Assembly (NCBI RefSeq): GCF_009801115.1 | Contig: NZ_VTOL01000004.1 | Location: 372,001 to 436,000, forward strand | Source: Dyadobacter sp. 3J3 | GTDB lineage: Bacteria; Bacteroidota; Bacteroidia; Cytophagales; Spirosomataceae | Direction of reading: 5' to 3' | Length of the DNA stretch: 64,000 bases | Shown here: positions 26,830-38,618 of the stretch, piece by piece | Layout: each line of letters opens with the position of its first letter | How positions within the stretch are numbered: the first letter of the stretch is position 1 | The notes under the pieces: generated by a model | Database searches by the model: none | Told to the model about the DNA's origin: nothing | The model's input: only the letters and a program-made list of their open reading frames with translations | Translations under genes and position numbers: made by a program

Positions 26830-28372
26830 CGAACTGGACAAGCTCTTCAGAAAGTCTGCGGAAGAGCTTGATTCGAATTTTGATCCTCAGGATTGGAATA
26901 CGTTAAAAAATATGCTGGACGAAAAAGATGGAAGAACACCAGCTGCCTGGTTTAAAAAATGGTGGCCGGTTGGAATACTCGCACTTTTGATGTTAGGAGG
27001 ATTGACGACTTATTTTTTGGCAAACAAAGAAGAAAAGAATGTTGTCAAAAAAGAAAATCAGTATGCACTAGCAGAAAAGGCTGGCAATAAGATATCAAAC
27101 GAAAAACCGGCCAATGAGAACATTAGTTCGAAGAAGGCAGAAAGTGATTTTACAGAATCCGGATCCAATAAGGATGCCAGTGGTACCGAAGAAAAATCCG
27201 GAAGAGCTGTTTCTGATTCAGAGAATAGGATTACCACAAATTCGGATAAGAATTCTGAAATTGTTAAAGCTGAAAAACTTAAAGAATCGGATGAGGAATT
27301 GTTTGAAATTCCCGCAAAACGTAAAAAGAATATTTTGAAATCGGAAAACAGGAAGACACTGCCCCGGCGCTGGTCTAAGACAGGCGGAGTGTACTTAGCA
27401 CCAAACCATTCTATTGGGAGAAGGGGCGACGGGGCATCTTTATCTGATCTTGATTTAAAGATTGAAGGATTTTTAAAACCGGATTTCGAAAAAACAAAAC
27501 CGGAAAAGCCGGATCAGGGAATCTCAAATCTTACGGATTCTGAAAAACCGAAGGATAGTAAAAACAATTTTCCAATTGTTGATAAAGTAACAGAGCAAGT
27601 TAAAAACACAGCGGTTAGTAATGAATTAAGCCGATTGAATATTTCTGCCAGTGAATTGAAATCCAGATCGCTGGTTTGGAAAAAGTTGAATTCATTACCA
27701 GAAGTTGAGGTTAAGGAGGCTGATGTTCCGCCTATTTCTGAACCGGTTAAAGCAGTTAGCGAAAAAGATCCGACGCCCAAATTCGCTGTACGTTTTGGAT
27801 ATTCACCGGATATTAGCAGTGTAGGATTAAAGAATTTCACCAAACCGGGAACAGCGGTTTCTTTGCTGATTGAATATGCGGTTTTACCAAAATTATATAT
27901 TCAAACGGGTGTGGCGAGAAGTTCGAAAGTGTATAAAGCGGAAGGTGGAGAATATGCCTGGCCGAGTAGTTGGAATGATCAGACTGCGAGGCCGTATAGT
28001 ACAGACGCAACTTGCAAGGTAATTGAAATTCCACTAAATCTTCGGTATGATATAAGTTCAAACGAACGATCACGGTGGTTTGCAGAAGCAGGTGCTTCTT
28101 CTTATTATATGCAGAATGAAAAGTATAATTATAACTATAAGCCGCATACCTACGGAGTAAAATGGAATGACTGGGATGGTTCCACGGGTTGGTACCTTCT
28201 AAGTCACATCAATGCTTCGGCTGGATATGAATATCGTTTTTCAAAAAAATTATCACTTTTAGCAGAACCTTATGTTCGGATTCCTGTCAAAAAAGTTGGC
28301 TTCGGAAAGGTAGATTTATTTACTACCGGAATCTGGTTCTCAATACGATATACTCCTGTTTTTAAAAAATAA
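26810..28372 (+). CDS. Membrane protein with anti-sigma-like tail and C-terminal outer-membrane-barrel-like domain
   Basis: 520 residues. Residues 1-50 are a charged cytoplasmic-type tail (DDELDKLFRKSAEELDSNFD, then DWNTLKNML), like the short sigma-binding tails seen next to such sigma factors. A single hydrophobic helix spans about 52-71 (WPVGILALLMLGGLTTYFLA). About 72-320 is a low-complexity Lys/Glu/Ser linker. From about 324 the sequence alternates hydrophobic and polar residues in strands with aromatic girdles (FAVRFGYSPDISS, LLIEYAVLPKLYIQTGVA, IEIPLNLRYDIS, SLLAEPYVRIPV, GIWFSIRYTPVF), as in PorT/OMP-type barrels. There is no cleavable signal. The start overlaps the sigma gene by 20 bp. 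Whether the barrel inserts in the outer membrane is unknown. Confidence 0.8.
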   Translation: MKEFPDDELDKLFRKSAEELDSNFDPQDWNTLKNMLDEKDGRTPAAWFKKWWPVGILALLMLGGLTTYFLANKEEKNVVKKENQYALAEKAGNKISNEKPANENISSKKAESDFTESGSNKDASGTEEKSGRAVSDSENRITTNSDKNSEIVKAEKLKESDEELFEIPAKRKKNILKSENRKTLPRRWSKTGGVYLAPNHSIGRRGDGASLSDLDLKIEGFLKPDFEKTKPEKPDQGISNLTDSEKPKDSKNNFPIVDKVTEQVKNTAVSNELSRLNISASELKSRSLVWKKLNSLPEVEVKEADVPPISEPVKAVSEKDPTPKFAVRFGYSPDISSVGLKNFTKPGTAVSLLIEYAVLPKLYIQTGVARSSKVYKAEGGEYAWPSSWNDQTARPYSTDATCKVIEIPLNLRYDISSNERSRWFAEAGASSYYMQNEKYNYNYKPHTYGVKWNDWDGSTGWYLLSHINASAGYEYRFSKKLSLLAEPYVRIPVKKVGFGKVDLFTTGIWFSIRYTPVFKK

Positions 28373-28390
28373 AAGGATCGTCAAGGTCAT

Positions 28391-28425
28391 TTTTCCAATT
28401 CCCGTAAAATCGGGAAACGGGAAAA
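28391..28425 (+). terminator. Hairpin between the barrel protein and the Rieske gene
   Basis: TTCCCG/CGGGAA (28399-28404 and 28411-28416) inside TTTTCC/GGAAAA forms a two-part stem in the 90-bp gap. No T run follows, so it may be a leader structure rather than a terminator. Confidence 0.3.
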
Positions 28426-28462
28426 CTATGTCTGAATTTTCACCAACCTACTTAATAGCATC

Positions 28463-28987
28463 ATGAACAGTACTCAAAAAGAAACAATGAAAAGAGGCGA
28501 ATTTTTAAGAAGTCTGAGCCTTGGCACTTCAACATTAATGGCCTTTTACTGCATGGGAACGATGACCTCTTGCAGCTCCGGGGAAATGGATCCTTTAACA
28601 ACAACACCTGCTACACCGACAACGGGTACAGGTGCTACATCAGGACTTACCGGGAATGCTACGACTTCGGCTGGCGCGATCAGTTTTACAATTGACCTGA
28701 CAAACGCTACTTATTCCAAATTAAAAACCGCAGGTTCTTTTATGGTTATCGGCGATTTGATTGTAGCACTTTCCACCACGGGCACATACGCGGCACTATC
28801 CAAAGTTTGTACACATGAGGGAACGACTGTTCAATATCGAAGCGCTGAAAATGATATTTATTGCCCCAATCACGGATCAGAATATAAACTGACCGGCGCC
28901 GTAGACAAAGGCCCTGCCGTAGCAGCATTAAAAGCATATAAAATAACACTCTCAACGGATGGTAATACTTTAACAGTAACCGCATAA
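28463..28987 (+). CDS. Exported Rieske [2Fe-2S] protein
   Basis: 174 residues. An N-terminal signal (from about residue 9, MKRGEFLRSLSLGTSTLMAF) ends in a Cys-containing segment (MTSCSSGE) consistent with a lipoprotein. A Thr/Gly/Ala-rich linker (about 45-70) precedes the Rieske domain, whose cluster ligands are CTHEG (first Cys-x-His) and CPNHGS (second Cys-x2-His), about residues 121-144. It would be an electron-transfer protein facing the periplasm. DUF5777 and YceI genes follow at 11 and 18 bp, forming a tight cassette; all three are predicted exported. Redox partner not visible. Confidence 0.9.
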   Translation: MNSTQKETMKRGEFLRSLSLGTSTLMAFYCMGTMTSCSSGEMDPLTTTPATPTTGTGATSGLTGNATTSAGAISFTIDLTNATYSKLKTAGSFMVIGDLIVALSTTGTYAALSKVCTHEGTTVQYRSAENDIYCPNHGSEYKLTGAVDKGPAVAALKAYKITLSTDGNTLTVTA

Positions 28988-28998
28988 TCTTGATTACA

Positions 28999-29895
28999 AT
29001 GAAAGCACTCCGCCTCGCAATCATTTTACTTTTTCCGGTAACGATACTTCATGCCCAGAATGACTTACTCGGTGAACTGAATAAACTGGACAGCAACACG
29101 ACTGTCCCGGTAGAAGCTACCTTTAAATCCACAAGGATCATAAACGGGCATTCGGTGGAAACGGTGAAGAAAAATCACATGGATTTCAGGATTTCTCACC
29201 GGTTTGGCCGCTTGAATTCTGGCTCTTACCAATTGTACGGATTAGATCAGGCTACGCTAAGATTGGGATTTGAATACGGAATAACCGACGATCTGATGAT
29301 CGGTGTGGGAAGAAGTACAGAACAAAAAGCGTTTGACTTTTTTGCCAAATATCGTTTGTTGAAACAAACTTCCGGAGCCAGAGTTATTCCCATTTCGGTG
29401 ACACTTTTTGCCAGCAGCGCTATTCGTACTTTGAGGCCGGTATCGGACGAAGAGATACCGCGGACTTTTCAGAATAAATTAACCTATGTGTACCAGGCGC
29501 TAATTGCCCGGAAATTCAGTGAAAAACTTTCTTTGCAAATTACGCCAACCTATCTATATCGAAACCTGCCTGAACTGACGGGAGAGGAGCGGGGACTTTT
29601 CTCTCTTGGTTTGGGAGGGCGTTTGAAAATCAGCAAACGTGTTTCTGTCAATGCTGAATATTTCTGGACGGCGCGAAATAACAGTGCGCTTCCTTACCAT
29701 GATTCTATGGCGTTAGGTGTTGATATTGACACAGGCGGACACGTTTTTCAGCTGCATTTTACAAATTCATTAGGTATGATTGAAAAACAGTTTATTGGCG
29801 AAACGACAGGAAGCTGGGGTAAGGGAGACGTACACTATGGCTTCAATATTTCGAGAACTTTCAGTTTTGACAAAAAAAGCAAGAGGAAAGGTTAA
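28999..29895 (+). CDS. DUF5777 family beta-barrel protein
   Basis: 298 residues from the ATG at 28999; the upstream TTG at 28990 is disregarded because the ATG begins a standard signal peptide (MKALRLAIILLFPVTILHAQ). The body has barrel-like alternating strands (MDFRISHRFGRLNSGSYQLY, ATLRLGFEYGITDDLMIGVG, LSLQITPTYLYR, FSLGLGGRLKIS, VFQLHFTNSLGM) and ends in an aromatic-containing strand (YGFNISRTFSF). It closely resembles the DUF5777 barrel proteins that are often found next to YceI and Rieske genes in Bacteroidota. Localisation to the outer membrane is inferred; function unknown. Confidence 0.88.
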   Translation: MKALRLAIILLFPVTILHAQNDLLGELNKLDSNTTVPVEATFKSTRIINGHSVETVKKNHMDFRISHRFGRLNSGSYQLYGLDQATLRLGFEYGITDDLMIGVGRSTEQKAFDFFAKYRLLKQTSGARVIPISVTLFASSAIRTLRPVSDEEIPRTFQNKLTYVYQALIARKFSEKLSLQITPTYLYRNLPELTGEERGLFSLGLGGRLKISKRVSVNAEYFWTARNNSALPYHDSMALGVDIDTGGHVFQLHFTNSLGMIEKQFIGETTGSWGKGDVHYGFNISRTFSFDKKSKRKG

Positions 29896-29913
29896 TTACT
29901 AAATACGAGATTT

Positions 29914-30480
29914 ATGAAACGACATATAGTCCTGAGCGTAATCTTTTTGATAACGATTTTGGGAATAGCAGGCAGGACTTTTGCCCAGGGAGGCATGTTT
30001 GCAACGGCAACTGGCAATACACGTTTTTCTTCGGCGACACCTTTGGAGAATATAGATGCTGAAAATAGAAAGACCCAGGTTTTACTCAATACCACGACGG
30101 GAGAAATTGCTATCCGGATGACGATGCGCGACTTTGTTTTTCCAAACAAATTGATGCGGGAACATTTTAATGAAAATTACATGGAATCAGCAAAATTCCC
30201 AACGGGGACATTTTCTGGAAAATTGGATCAAACGATTGATTTTACAAAAGATGGATCTTATGACGCGTCGGCAACCGGATCTTTTACAGTGCACGGTGTT
30301 GCAAAAACCAGAACTATCAAGGGAAAACTGAAAATTGAAGGATCAAAAATTACGATTAATTCTGACTTTGAAGTAGCGCTAACCGATCACAAAATTGAAG
30401 TACCTTCCATCGTTTTTGTCAAAATCGCACAGTCTATAAAAGTGAAATCTGAATACATCCTTTCTCCTTACAAAAAGTAG
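29914..30480 (+). CDS. YceI-family exported lipid/isoprenoid-binding-like protein
   Basis: 188 residues with signal peptide MKRHIVLSVIFLITILGIAG ending near TFAQ. The body shows YceI-type features: GMFATATGNTRFSSATPLEN, IAIRMTMRDFVFPNKLMREHFNENYMES, KFPTGTFSGKLDQTIDF and FTVHGVAKTRTIKGKLK, and a C-terminal KVKSEYILSPYKK. The family is a lipocalin-like barrel that binds polyisoprenoid-type ligands. Third gene of the Rieske/DUF5777/YceI cassette, suggesting a shared envelope redox or quinone-related task (inference). It converges with the beta-galactosidase gene 27 bp away. Confidence 0.9.
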   Translation: MKRHIVLSVIFLITILGIAGRTFAQGGMFATATGNTRFSSATPLENIDAENRKTQVLLNTTTGEIAIRMTMRDFVFPNKLMREHFNENYMESAKFPTGTFSGKLDQTIDFTKDGSYDASATGSFTVHGVAKTRTIKGKLKIEGSKITINSDFEVALTDHKIEVPSIVFVKIAQSIKVKSEYILSPYKK

Positions 30481-30507
30481 AAAAGCTGCATTCAGGTCAC
30501 GGGAAAT

Positions 30508-34023
<3,516 letters not shown>

Positions 34024-34143
34024 CTATTCGTAAAAGTATTAAAAGTAGATTTAAACAAAAAGAAACTGTGGTTAAAAACGCCACCGATTGAAGTTTTATT
34101 TCGATTATGCTTTTATTTGTTCTCTTAATATAAAAACCTGATT

Positions 34144-34923
34144 ATGCTGTTAGCTGTCGATGTTGGTAATACGGATACTGTTTTTGGGCTTTACAATACC
34201 GGCGTGTGGGAACACATTTGGCGGGAACGATCGCTTGCCCAGGAAAGTGAGTCGCATTATGCATCGAAGTTGATGCTGCATTTTCTGGAAGCGGGAATCT
34301 CTTTTAACGAGGTTAATACGGTGGTTTTGAGTAGCGTTGTGCCTGCCCTTACACCGATTATCCAAAAAATGCTACGGTCTCTTTTTGGTGATGATATTAT
34401 TGTCGTCGGACCAAATACCTTTCCGGGATTAACCATCGCTATCGATCATCCGCACGAACTTGGGGCGGATTTAATTGCCAATGCAGTGGCGGTTTTTACG
34501 CGGTATCAGAGAAATTGCGTTGTTGTTGATTTTGGTACGGCACTGACCTTTACAACCGTTTCTAAGAAAGGTGAGATTTTAGGCGTAGCTATTTTACCTG
34601 GATTGGTGACTGCCGTAAAAGCCTTATTTACAAATACAGCCCAACTTCCGGAAGTTCCTTTGAAATTACCGGAATCGGCTATTGGGAAAAATACGGTTCA
34701 GTCGATTCAGGCTGGGATTTTGTTAGGTTATGAAGGTTTGGTAAAATCGCTGATACACAGAATTCGGGCAGAAATGGGTGGAGATTGTATTGCTGTTGCT
34801 ACCGGAGGACTGTCATCTATTATTGAAACGCTTCGTAACGAATTTGTTGAAATTGACAGAAAATTAACCTTGGATGGATTGAGGATTATTGGTGAAAAAG
34901 TGGGAGGCGCGGTTACGAAATAG
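34144..34923 (+). CDS. coaX: Type III pantothenate kinase
   Basis: 259 residues. The phosphate-binding DVGNTDTVFGLY is at residues 5-16; the pantothenate-site/ATPase segments PHELGADLIANAVAVF (about 110-125), VVVDFGTALTFTTVS and GVAILPGLVTAVKALF are in the expected order, and the C-terminal VATGGLSSI is present. It catalyses the first step of coenzyme A synthesis without potassium-independent inhibition by CoA (family knowledge). It overlaps the convergent gamma-glutamylcyclotransferase-like gene by 11 bp. Its upstream gap to the beta-galactosidase start is 180 bp and holds nothing I recognise. Confidence 0.95.
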   Translation: MLLAVDVGNTDTVFGLYNTGVWEHIWRERSLAQESESHYASKLMLHFLEAGISFNEVNTVVLSSVVPALTPIIQKMLRSLFGDDIIVVGPNTFPGLTIAIDHPHELGADLIANAVAVFTRYQRNCVVVDFGTALTFTTVSKKGEILGVAILPGLVTAVKALFTNTAQLPEVPLKLPESAIGKNTVQSIQAGILLGYEGLVKSLIHRIRAEMGGDCIAVATGGLSSIIETLRNEFVEIDRKLTLDGLRIIGEKVGGAVTK

Positions 34924-35320
34924 CCTGTCTGAAATCTCCGCTTTTTATCCTTTCAAGATCTGTTGAATCCTGGTTATAGAGATATGCCCAGCAATTGATC
35001 AACGAGCCGTCGTTCATCAAAACCGGAATGATCTTTCGCAGATAAAGGCTATCTTGTTCGTTCTCAAAAACATCTTCATAGTCGTCCAGTTCCGGGAATA
35101 TAATTTCCGGAACGGTAATCAGATAGACTTCCCCGTAGATCCTGCCTTGATTTTCGGGTTCATAAATGGCACCCGGATACCACTCAATTTTATACAGCGT
35201 TCCTGGGAATGATCCTTTGCCGATAAATGTTGATAATGTGTGGAGACGTTCGGCAAAGGGATTTGAAAAGCCCTGCATCAGCGTTCCATAAGTGAACAGG
35301 AAATTGGCTTGTAAAGACAT
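34913..35320 (-). CDS. Gamma-glutamylcyclotransferase (GGCT)-like protein
   Basis: 135 residues, start MSLQANFLFTYGTLMQGFSN, with the substrate-binding YGTLM motif at residues 11-15, followed by GSFPGTLYKIEWYPGAIY and the catalytic-Glu segment VYLITVPEIIFPELDDYED (the Y-E-D portion). This AIG2/GGCT fold acts on gamma-glutamyl or similar amides; the actual substrate cannot be inferred. The 3' end overlaps coaX tail-to-tail. Confidence 0.85.
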   Translation of the reverse strand: MSLQANFLFTYGTLMQGFSNPFAERLHTLSTFIGKGSFPGTLYKIEWYPGAIYEPENQGRIYGEVYLITVPEIIFPELDDYEDVFENEQDSLYLRKIIPVLMNDGSLINCWAYLYNQDSTDLERIKSGDFRQAIS

Positions 35321-35470
35321 CGGAATAAAATAATTTAATTCATTCTGTTAATAATAATAATTTATAGAATTTTTCGATTCTAATATAGAATCTGTTATTC
35401 TTATTAACTATTCGGAATGGGATTTTTCTTATATTTACGTGTAAAGCTCTTCATCTAACCCAGCATTGGT

Positions 35471-36946
35471 ATGTACGAAAAGAATCTTGGTACTAAACAA
35501 AAGGCGTTAAGAATTAATCTCGACCGTCGGATTTATGGCTCATTTGCTGAAATCGGCGCAGGGCAGGAGACAGCTGCATTCTTTTTTAAATCGGGTGGCG
35601 CATCAGGTACGGTCGCCAAAACCATGTCGGCTTATGACATGACTTTCAGTGACGCAATTTATGGAACAGAGGAAGGCGGGCGTTACGTCGTGGAGTCAAG
35701 GCTGATGAAAATGTTGAACAGGGAATACAATCTTGTTGAAAAACGTCTTCAGGAAAAACGTGGCGCAGAAAGCCAGTTTTTTGCTTTTGCCAATACCGTT
35801 GTCGCTTTAAATTTTCAAAAAACGAATGAATCCCATGGCTGGATAGGCCTTCAGTTTCAGTTAACGCCACTTGGGCCGTCCAATTACGTAGTGATCCACG
35901 TACGTATGCGGGATGATGAAAATCTTCTTCAGCAACAGGCTTTGGGAATTATTGGTGTCAATTTGATGTATGGCTGTTTTTTTTATCATAAATCGCCAGA
36001 AACTTTATTGTTGTCCTTAATGGATGACTTAACGCCGGATCGGATTGAAATCGATATGGTGCGTTTCAGCGGACCGGATTTTGTGAAGGTTGATAACCGT
36101 TTGATGAGCCTTCGTCTGGTGAAAAATGGTTTTACGGATGCAGCACTTTTTGGCTCGGATGGCGGTGTTTTGCAGCCTTCGGAAGCGTTATATAAAAAGC
36201 ATATTTTGATGATGCGTGGCCGTTTGCGCCCGATCACGAATGTACATATTGACCTGATCAGCAACGGTCAAAAGCAATTTCTTGCCGAACCCGATGTGGA
36301 CGAATCCAAGGTAGTGCTTGTTTCGGAGCTGACTTTACACAACCTGAAAGGTGTTGATAAGGATATTGATGAAAAAGATTTCCTGGACCGTGTGGATATC
36401 CTGTGCTCACTCGGGCATATGGTGATGATCTCCAACCACCACGAATATTTCCGTCTGGTAGCTTATCTTTCCCGTTTGTCAAAATTGAAAGCCGGCTTGC
36501 TTTTAGGAAGCCCTAGCTTACAGGATATTTTTGATGAAAAACATTATGAGTTTCTTCAGGGCGGTATTCTTGAATCGTTTGCCACGCTTTTCAGTCGCAA
36601 GGTTAAGCTGTTTATTTATCCGACTTTGCAGCCGGATGGATCGGTTTACAGCTGTGAGAATTTCGTCGTAGACGATCATTTGCGTCCTTTATTCCAATAT
36701 CTCATCATCAATAATAAAATTGAGGATATCCGGAATTACAACAAGGAGCATATGCATATCACAACAGATAGCGTGTTGGAAAAAATAAAAAAAGGAGAAG
36801 TGGGATGGGAGAATCTGGTACCGGAAAATGTAGCAAAAATTATCAAGGAAAAGTCACTTTTCGGATTGCCCAGCGAAGATACAAGTTCAAATGTTGTGAA
36901 GTCGATTCATGAGGCAGTAGGTAATTTATCAGAGACTAACAGCTGA
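35471..36946 (+). CDS. Conserved protein of unknown function (491 aa)
   Basis: I do not recognise a family. The start MYEKNLGTKQKALRINLDRR has no signal peptide or membrane segment. The N-terminal half is glycine-rich at about 23-45 (FAEIGAGQETAAFFF, then KSGGASGTVAKTMSAYD). The rest is mixed alpha/beta with segments such as VVIHVRMRDDENLLQQQALG and GCFFYHKSPETLLLSLMDDL, and a C-terminal helical part ending EDTSSNVVKSIHEAVGNLSE. The next gene starts 9 bp after the stop, so the pair is probably co-transcribed. A predicted exported FG-GAP protein is the partner, but this protein appears cytoplasmic. Confidence 0.85.
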   Translation: MYEKNLGTKQKALRINLDRRIYGSFAEIGAGQETAAFFFKSGGASGTVAKTMSAYDMTFSDAIYGTEEGGRYVVESRLMKMLNREYNLVEKRLQEKRGAESQFFAFANTVVALNFQKTNESHGWIGLQFQLTPLGPSNYVVIHVRMRDDENLLQQQALGIIGVNLMYGCFFYHKSPETLLLSLMDDLTPDRIEIDMVRFSGPDFVKVDNRLMSLRLVKNGFTDAALFGSDGGVLQPSEALYKKHILMMRGRLRPITNVHIDLISNGQKQFLAEPDVDESKVVLVSELTLHNLKGVDKDIDEKDFLDRVDILCSLGHMVMISNHHEYFRLVAYLSRLSKLKAGLLLGSPSLQDIFDEKHYEFLQGGILESFATLFSRKVKLFIYPTLQPDGSVYSCENFVVDDHLRPLFQYLIINNKIEDIRNYNKEHMHITTDSVLEKIKKGEVGWENLVPENVAKIIKEKSLFGLPSEDTSSNVVKSIHEAVGNLSETNS

Positions 36947-36955
36947 TTTTTTTTG

Positions 36956-38443
36956 ATGTTATCAGGACAAGGTATTCGGTTATCAAGCGTATTGTTACTT
37001 GTTTTATGGGGTTTGTCTCCATTAAATGTGCACGCCCAAAGCTCCTGGTCAAAAATACTGCCGAAAGTTTCAACTTTTTCTTCTCCCAGAGTTACGGATC
37101 TTAATCGTGACGGGATAAAAGATGTTGTGTTGGGAATTGGGAGACTGGAATTTATGGCTTGCGACTCCGCGATTATCGCGTTGGATGGTAAAACAGGAGA
37201 ATTACTCTGGAAAAATCCAGCAAAAGACCAAATGTATGGCTCTGCGCTTTTGAAAGATATTGATCATGACGGTGTAGAAGACGTCATTATTGGCGGAAGG
37301 GTAGGAGAATTGCAGGCGATCAACGGAAATACCGGGACTGTTATCTGGAAATTTGATAAAAAAACGCCTTCTCTGAAAAATAAAAAGTGGTATAATTTCT
37401 ATAACCCGCAGTTAATTCCTGATCAGGACAGTGACGGTTTGGAAGATATAATCATATCCAATGGAGGTGATGTGATGGTAAAACCATATGATCCCAAGCG
37501 CCCTCCGGGAGAGTTGGTGATATTGAGCTCTGCCTCGGGGAAACTATTGGCCGAAGCAATGATGCCTGACGGAAAGGAAACGTATATGTCGGTATCAGTT
37601 TCAAAACATTTTAAAAACGAAGATTATAGAGTAATTTTTGGGACGGGTGGTGAAACCATTGGTGGAAGCCTCTTTGTTGGTTCATTAAAAGATATTTTGG
37701 CAGGTAATTTATCAGCAGCTGTGAAAATCGCCACGAGTCCGGATAAAGGATTTATTGCACCAGCTGTATGGGTTGATATTACTGAGGATGGCATTGCTGA
37801 TATTGTTGCCAATGCTGTGGATGGCCGCGTTTTAGCCTTTGACGGGAAAACCCTGGCGCCAATATGGACTGTTAAAATCCCCAATTCCGAGGCATATACT
37901 TCCATTGCTGTGGGCGATTTTACGCCGGATAAAATTCCTGATTTCTTTGTTTCCGTAGCCAAAGGACAATGGCCAAAGCTGGAAACGACGGAGCAGTATA
38001 TGATCAATGGGAAAAATGGGGAGGTAGCATTCCGGGATTCACTCGGGAAATACCAGACCAGTACTCCGGTCGTGGTTGATATAGATGGCGATAATGAAGA
38101 AGAGGTTATTATGAGCATTAATTATGAGACGAGAGATCAGTTTGGGCGAAAGGAATTTCTGAATACGCTGGCTGTTATCGGTTTCAAAACCAATGAAGTT
38201 GTCGAGTTATTGAACGGACTTCCGGGCCATAATCTTTCTTCTACGCCATGGATCGGAGATATTGATAATGACAATATGCTGGATATCGTTTTTTGCAGCA
38301 GTACAAATAAAAACCGCACGTATTCATTCGACGGAATGCAGGTCAGTTTAATCAAAACGGCAATTAAAATTACAAAGCCTATTCGGTGGGGTGCCTATAT
38401 GGGGACGTACTATGATGGTGTTTTCCACGTGGACGGTAAATAG
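36956..38443 (+). CDS. Secreted FG-GAP/PQQ-like repeat protein
   Basis: 495 residues from the ATG at 36956 (a TTG one codon earlier is less likely). Signal peptide ends near SPLNVHAQ. The body consists of beta-propeller-type repeats with calcium-loop motifs of the form D-x-(D/N)-x-D-G-x-x-D: DLNRDGIKDVVLG, DIDHDGVEDVIIGG, DQDSDGLEDIIIS, DITEDGIADIVAN, DIDGDNEEEVIM and DIDNDNMLDIVF, interspersed with G-K-T-G-x-x-x-W-type PQQ repeat segments (GKTGELLWKN, NGNTGTVIWKF). Expected in the periplasm or outside the cell. It is 9 bp downstream of the 491-aa unknown gene. Confidence 0.88.
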   Translation: MLSGQGIRLSSVLLLVLWGLSPLNVHAQSSWSKILPKVSTFSSPRVTDLNRDGIKDVVLGIGRLEFMACDSAIIALDGKTGELLWKNPAKDQMYGSALLKDIDHDGVEDVIIGGRVGELQAINGNTGTVIWKFDKKTPSLKNKKWYNFYNPQLIPDQDSDGLEDIIISNGGDVMVKPYDPKRPPGELVILSSASGKLLAEAMMPDGKETYMSVSVSKHFKNEDYRVIFGTGGETIGGSLFVGSLKDILAGNLSAAVKIATSPDKGFIAPAVWVDITEDGIADIVANAVDGRVLAFDGKTLAPIWTVKIPNSEAYTSIAVGDFTPDKIPDFFVSVAKGQWPKLETTEQYMINGKNGEVAFRDSLGKYQTSTPVVVDIDGDNEEEVIMSINYETRDQFGRKEFLNTLAVIGFKTNEVVELLNGLPGHNLSSTPWIGDIDNDNMLDIVFCSSTNKNRTYSFDGMQVSLIKTAIKITKPIRWGAYMGTYYDGVFHVDGK

Positions 38444-38485
38444 TCTCGTCTGTTTAACTTATTTCTTTATCTTCAATTAGTACTA

Positions 38486-38513
38486 TTATATAAAATAATT
38501 GTATTTTATATAA
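38486..38513. repeat. AT-only perfect palindrome upstream of the oxidoreductase gene
   Basis: TTATATAAAATA (38486-38497) and TATTTTATATAA (38502-38513) are perfect 12-bp inverted copies separated by ATTG. It lies in the 175-bp gap between the FG-GAP gene and the Gfo/Idh gene; no run of T makes it a clear terminator. Could be a binding site or a weak terminator. Confidence 0.35.
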
Positions 38514-38618
38514 GTAATATTTCGGGGTCAGGTGCTTCTAATTTCGTCTAATTATTTAACCATCAGATCACTGCTGACGGGAAATACTTTGATACGAAAT
38601 TCCTAAATCCCTATCGTA

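Noticed and set aside
28990..28998. TTG start for the DUF5777 gene
   Set aside because: The ATG at 28999 begins a normal signal peptide and is nine bases away.
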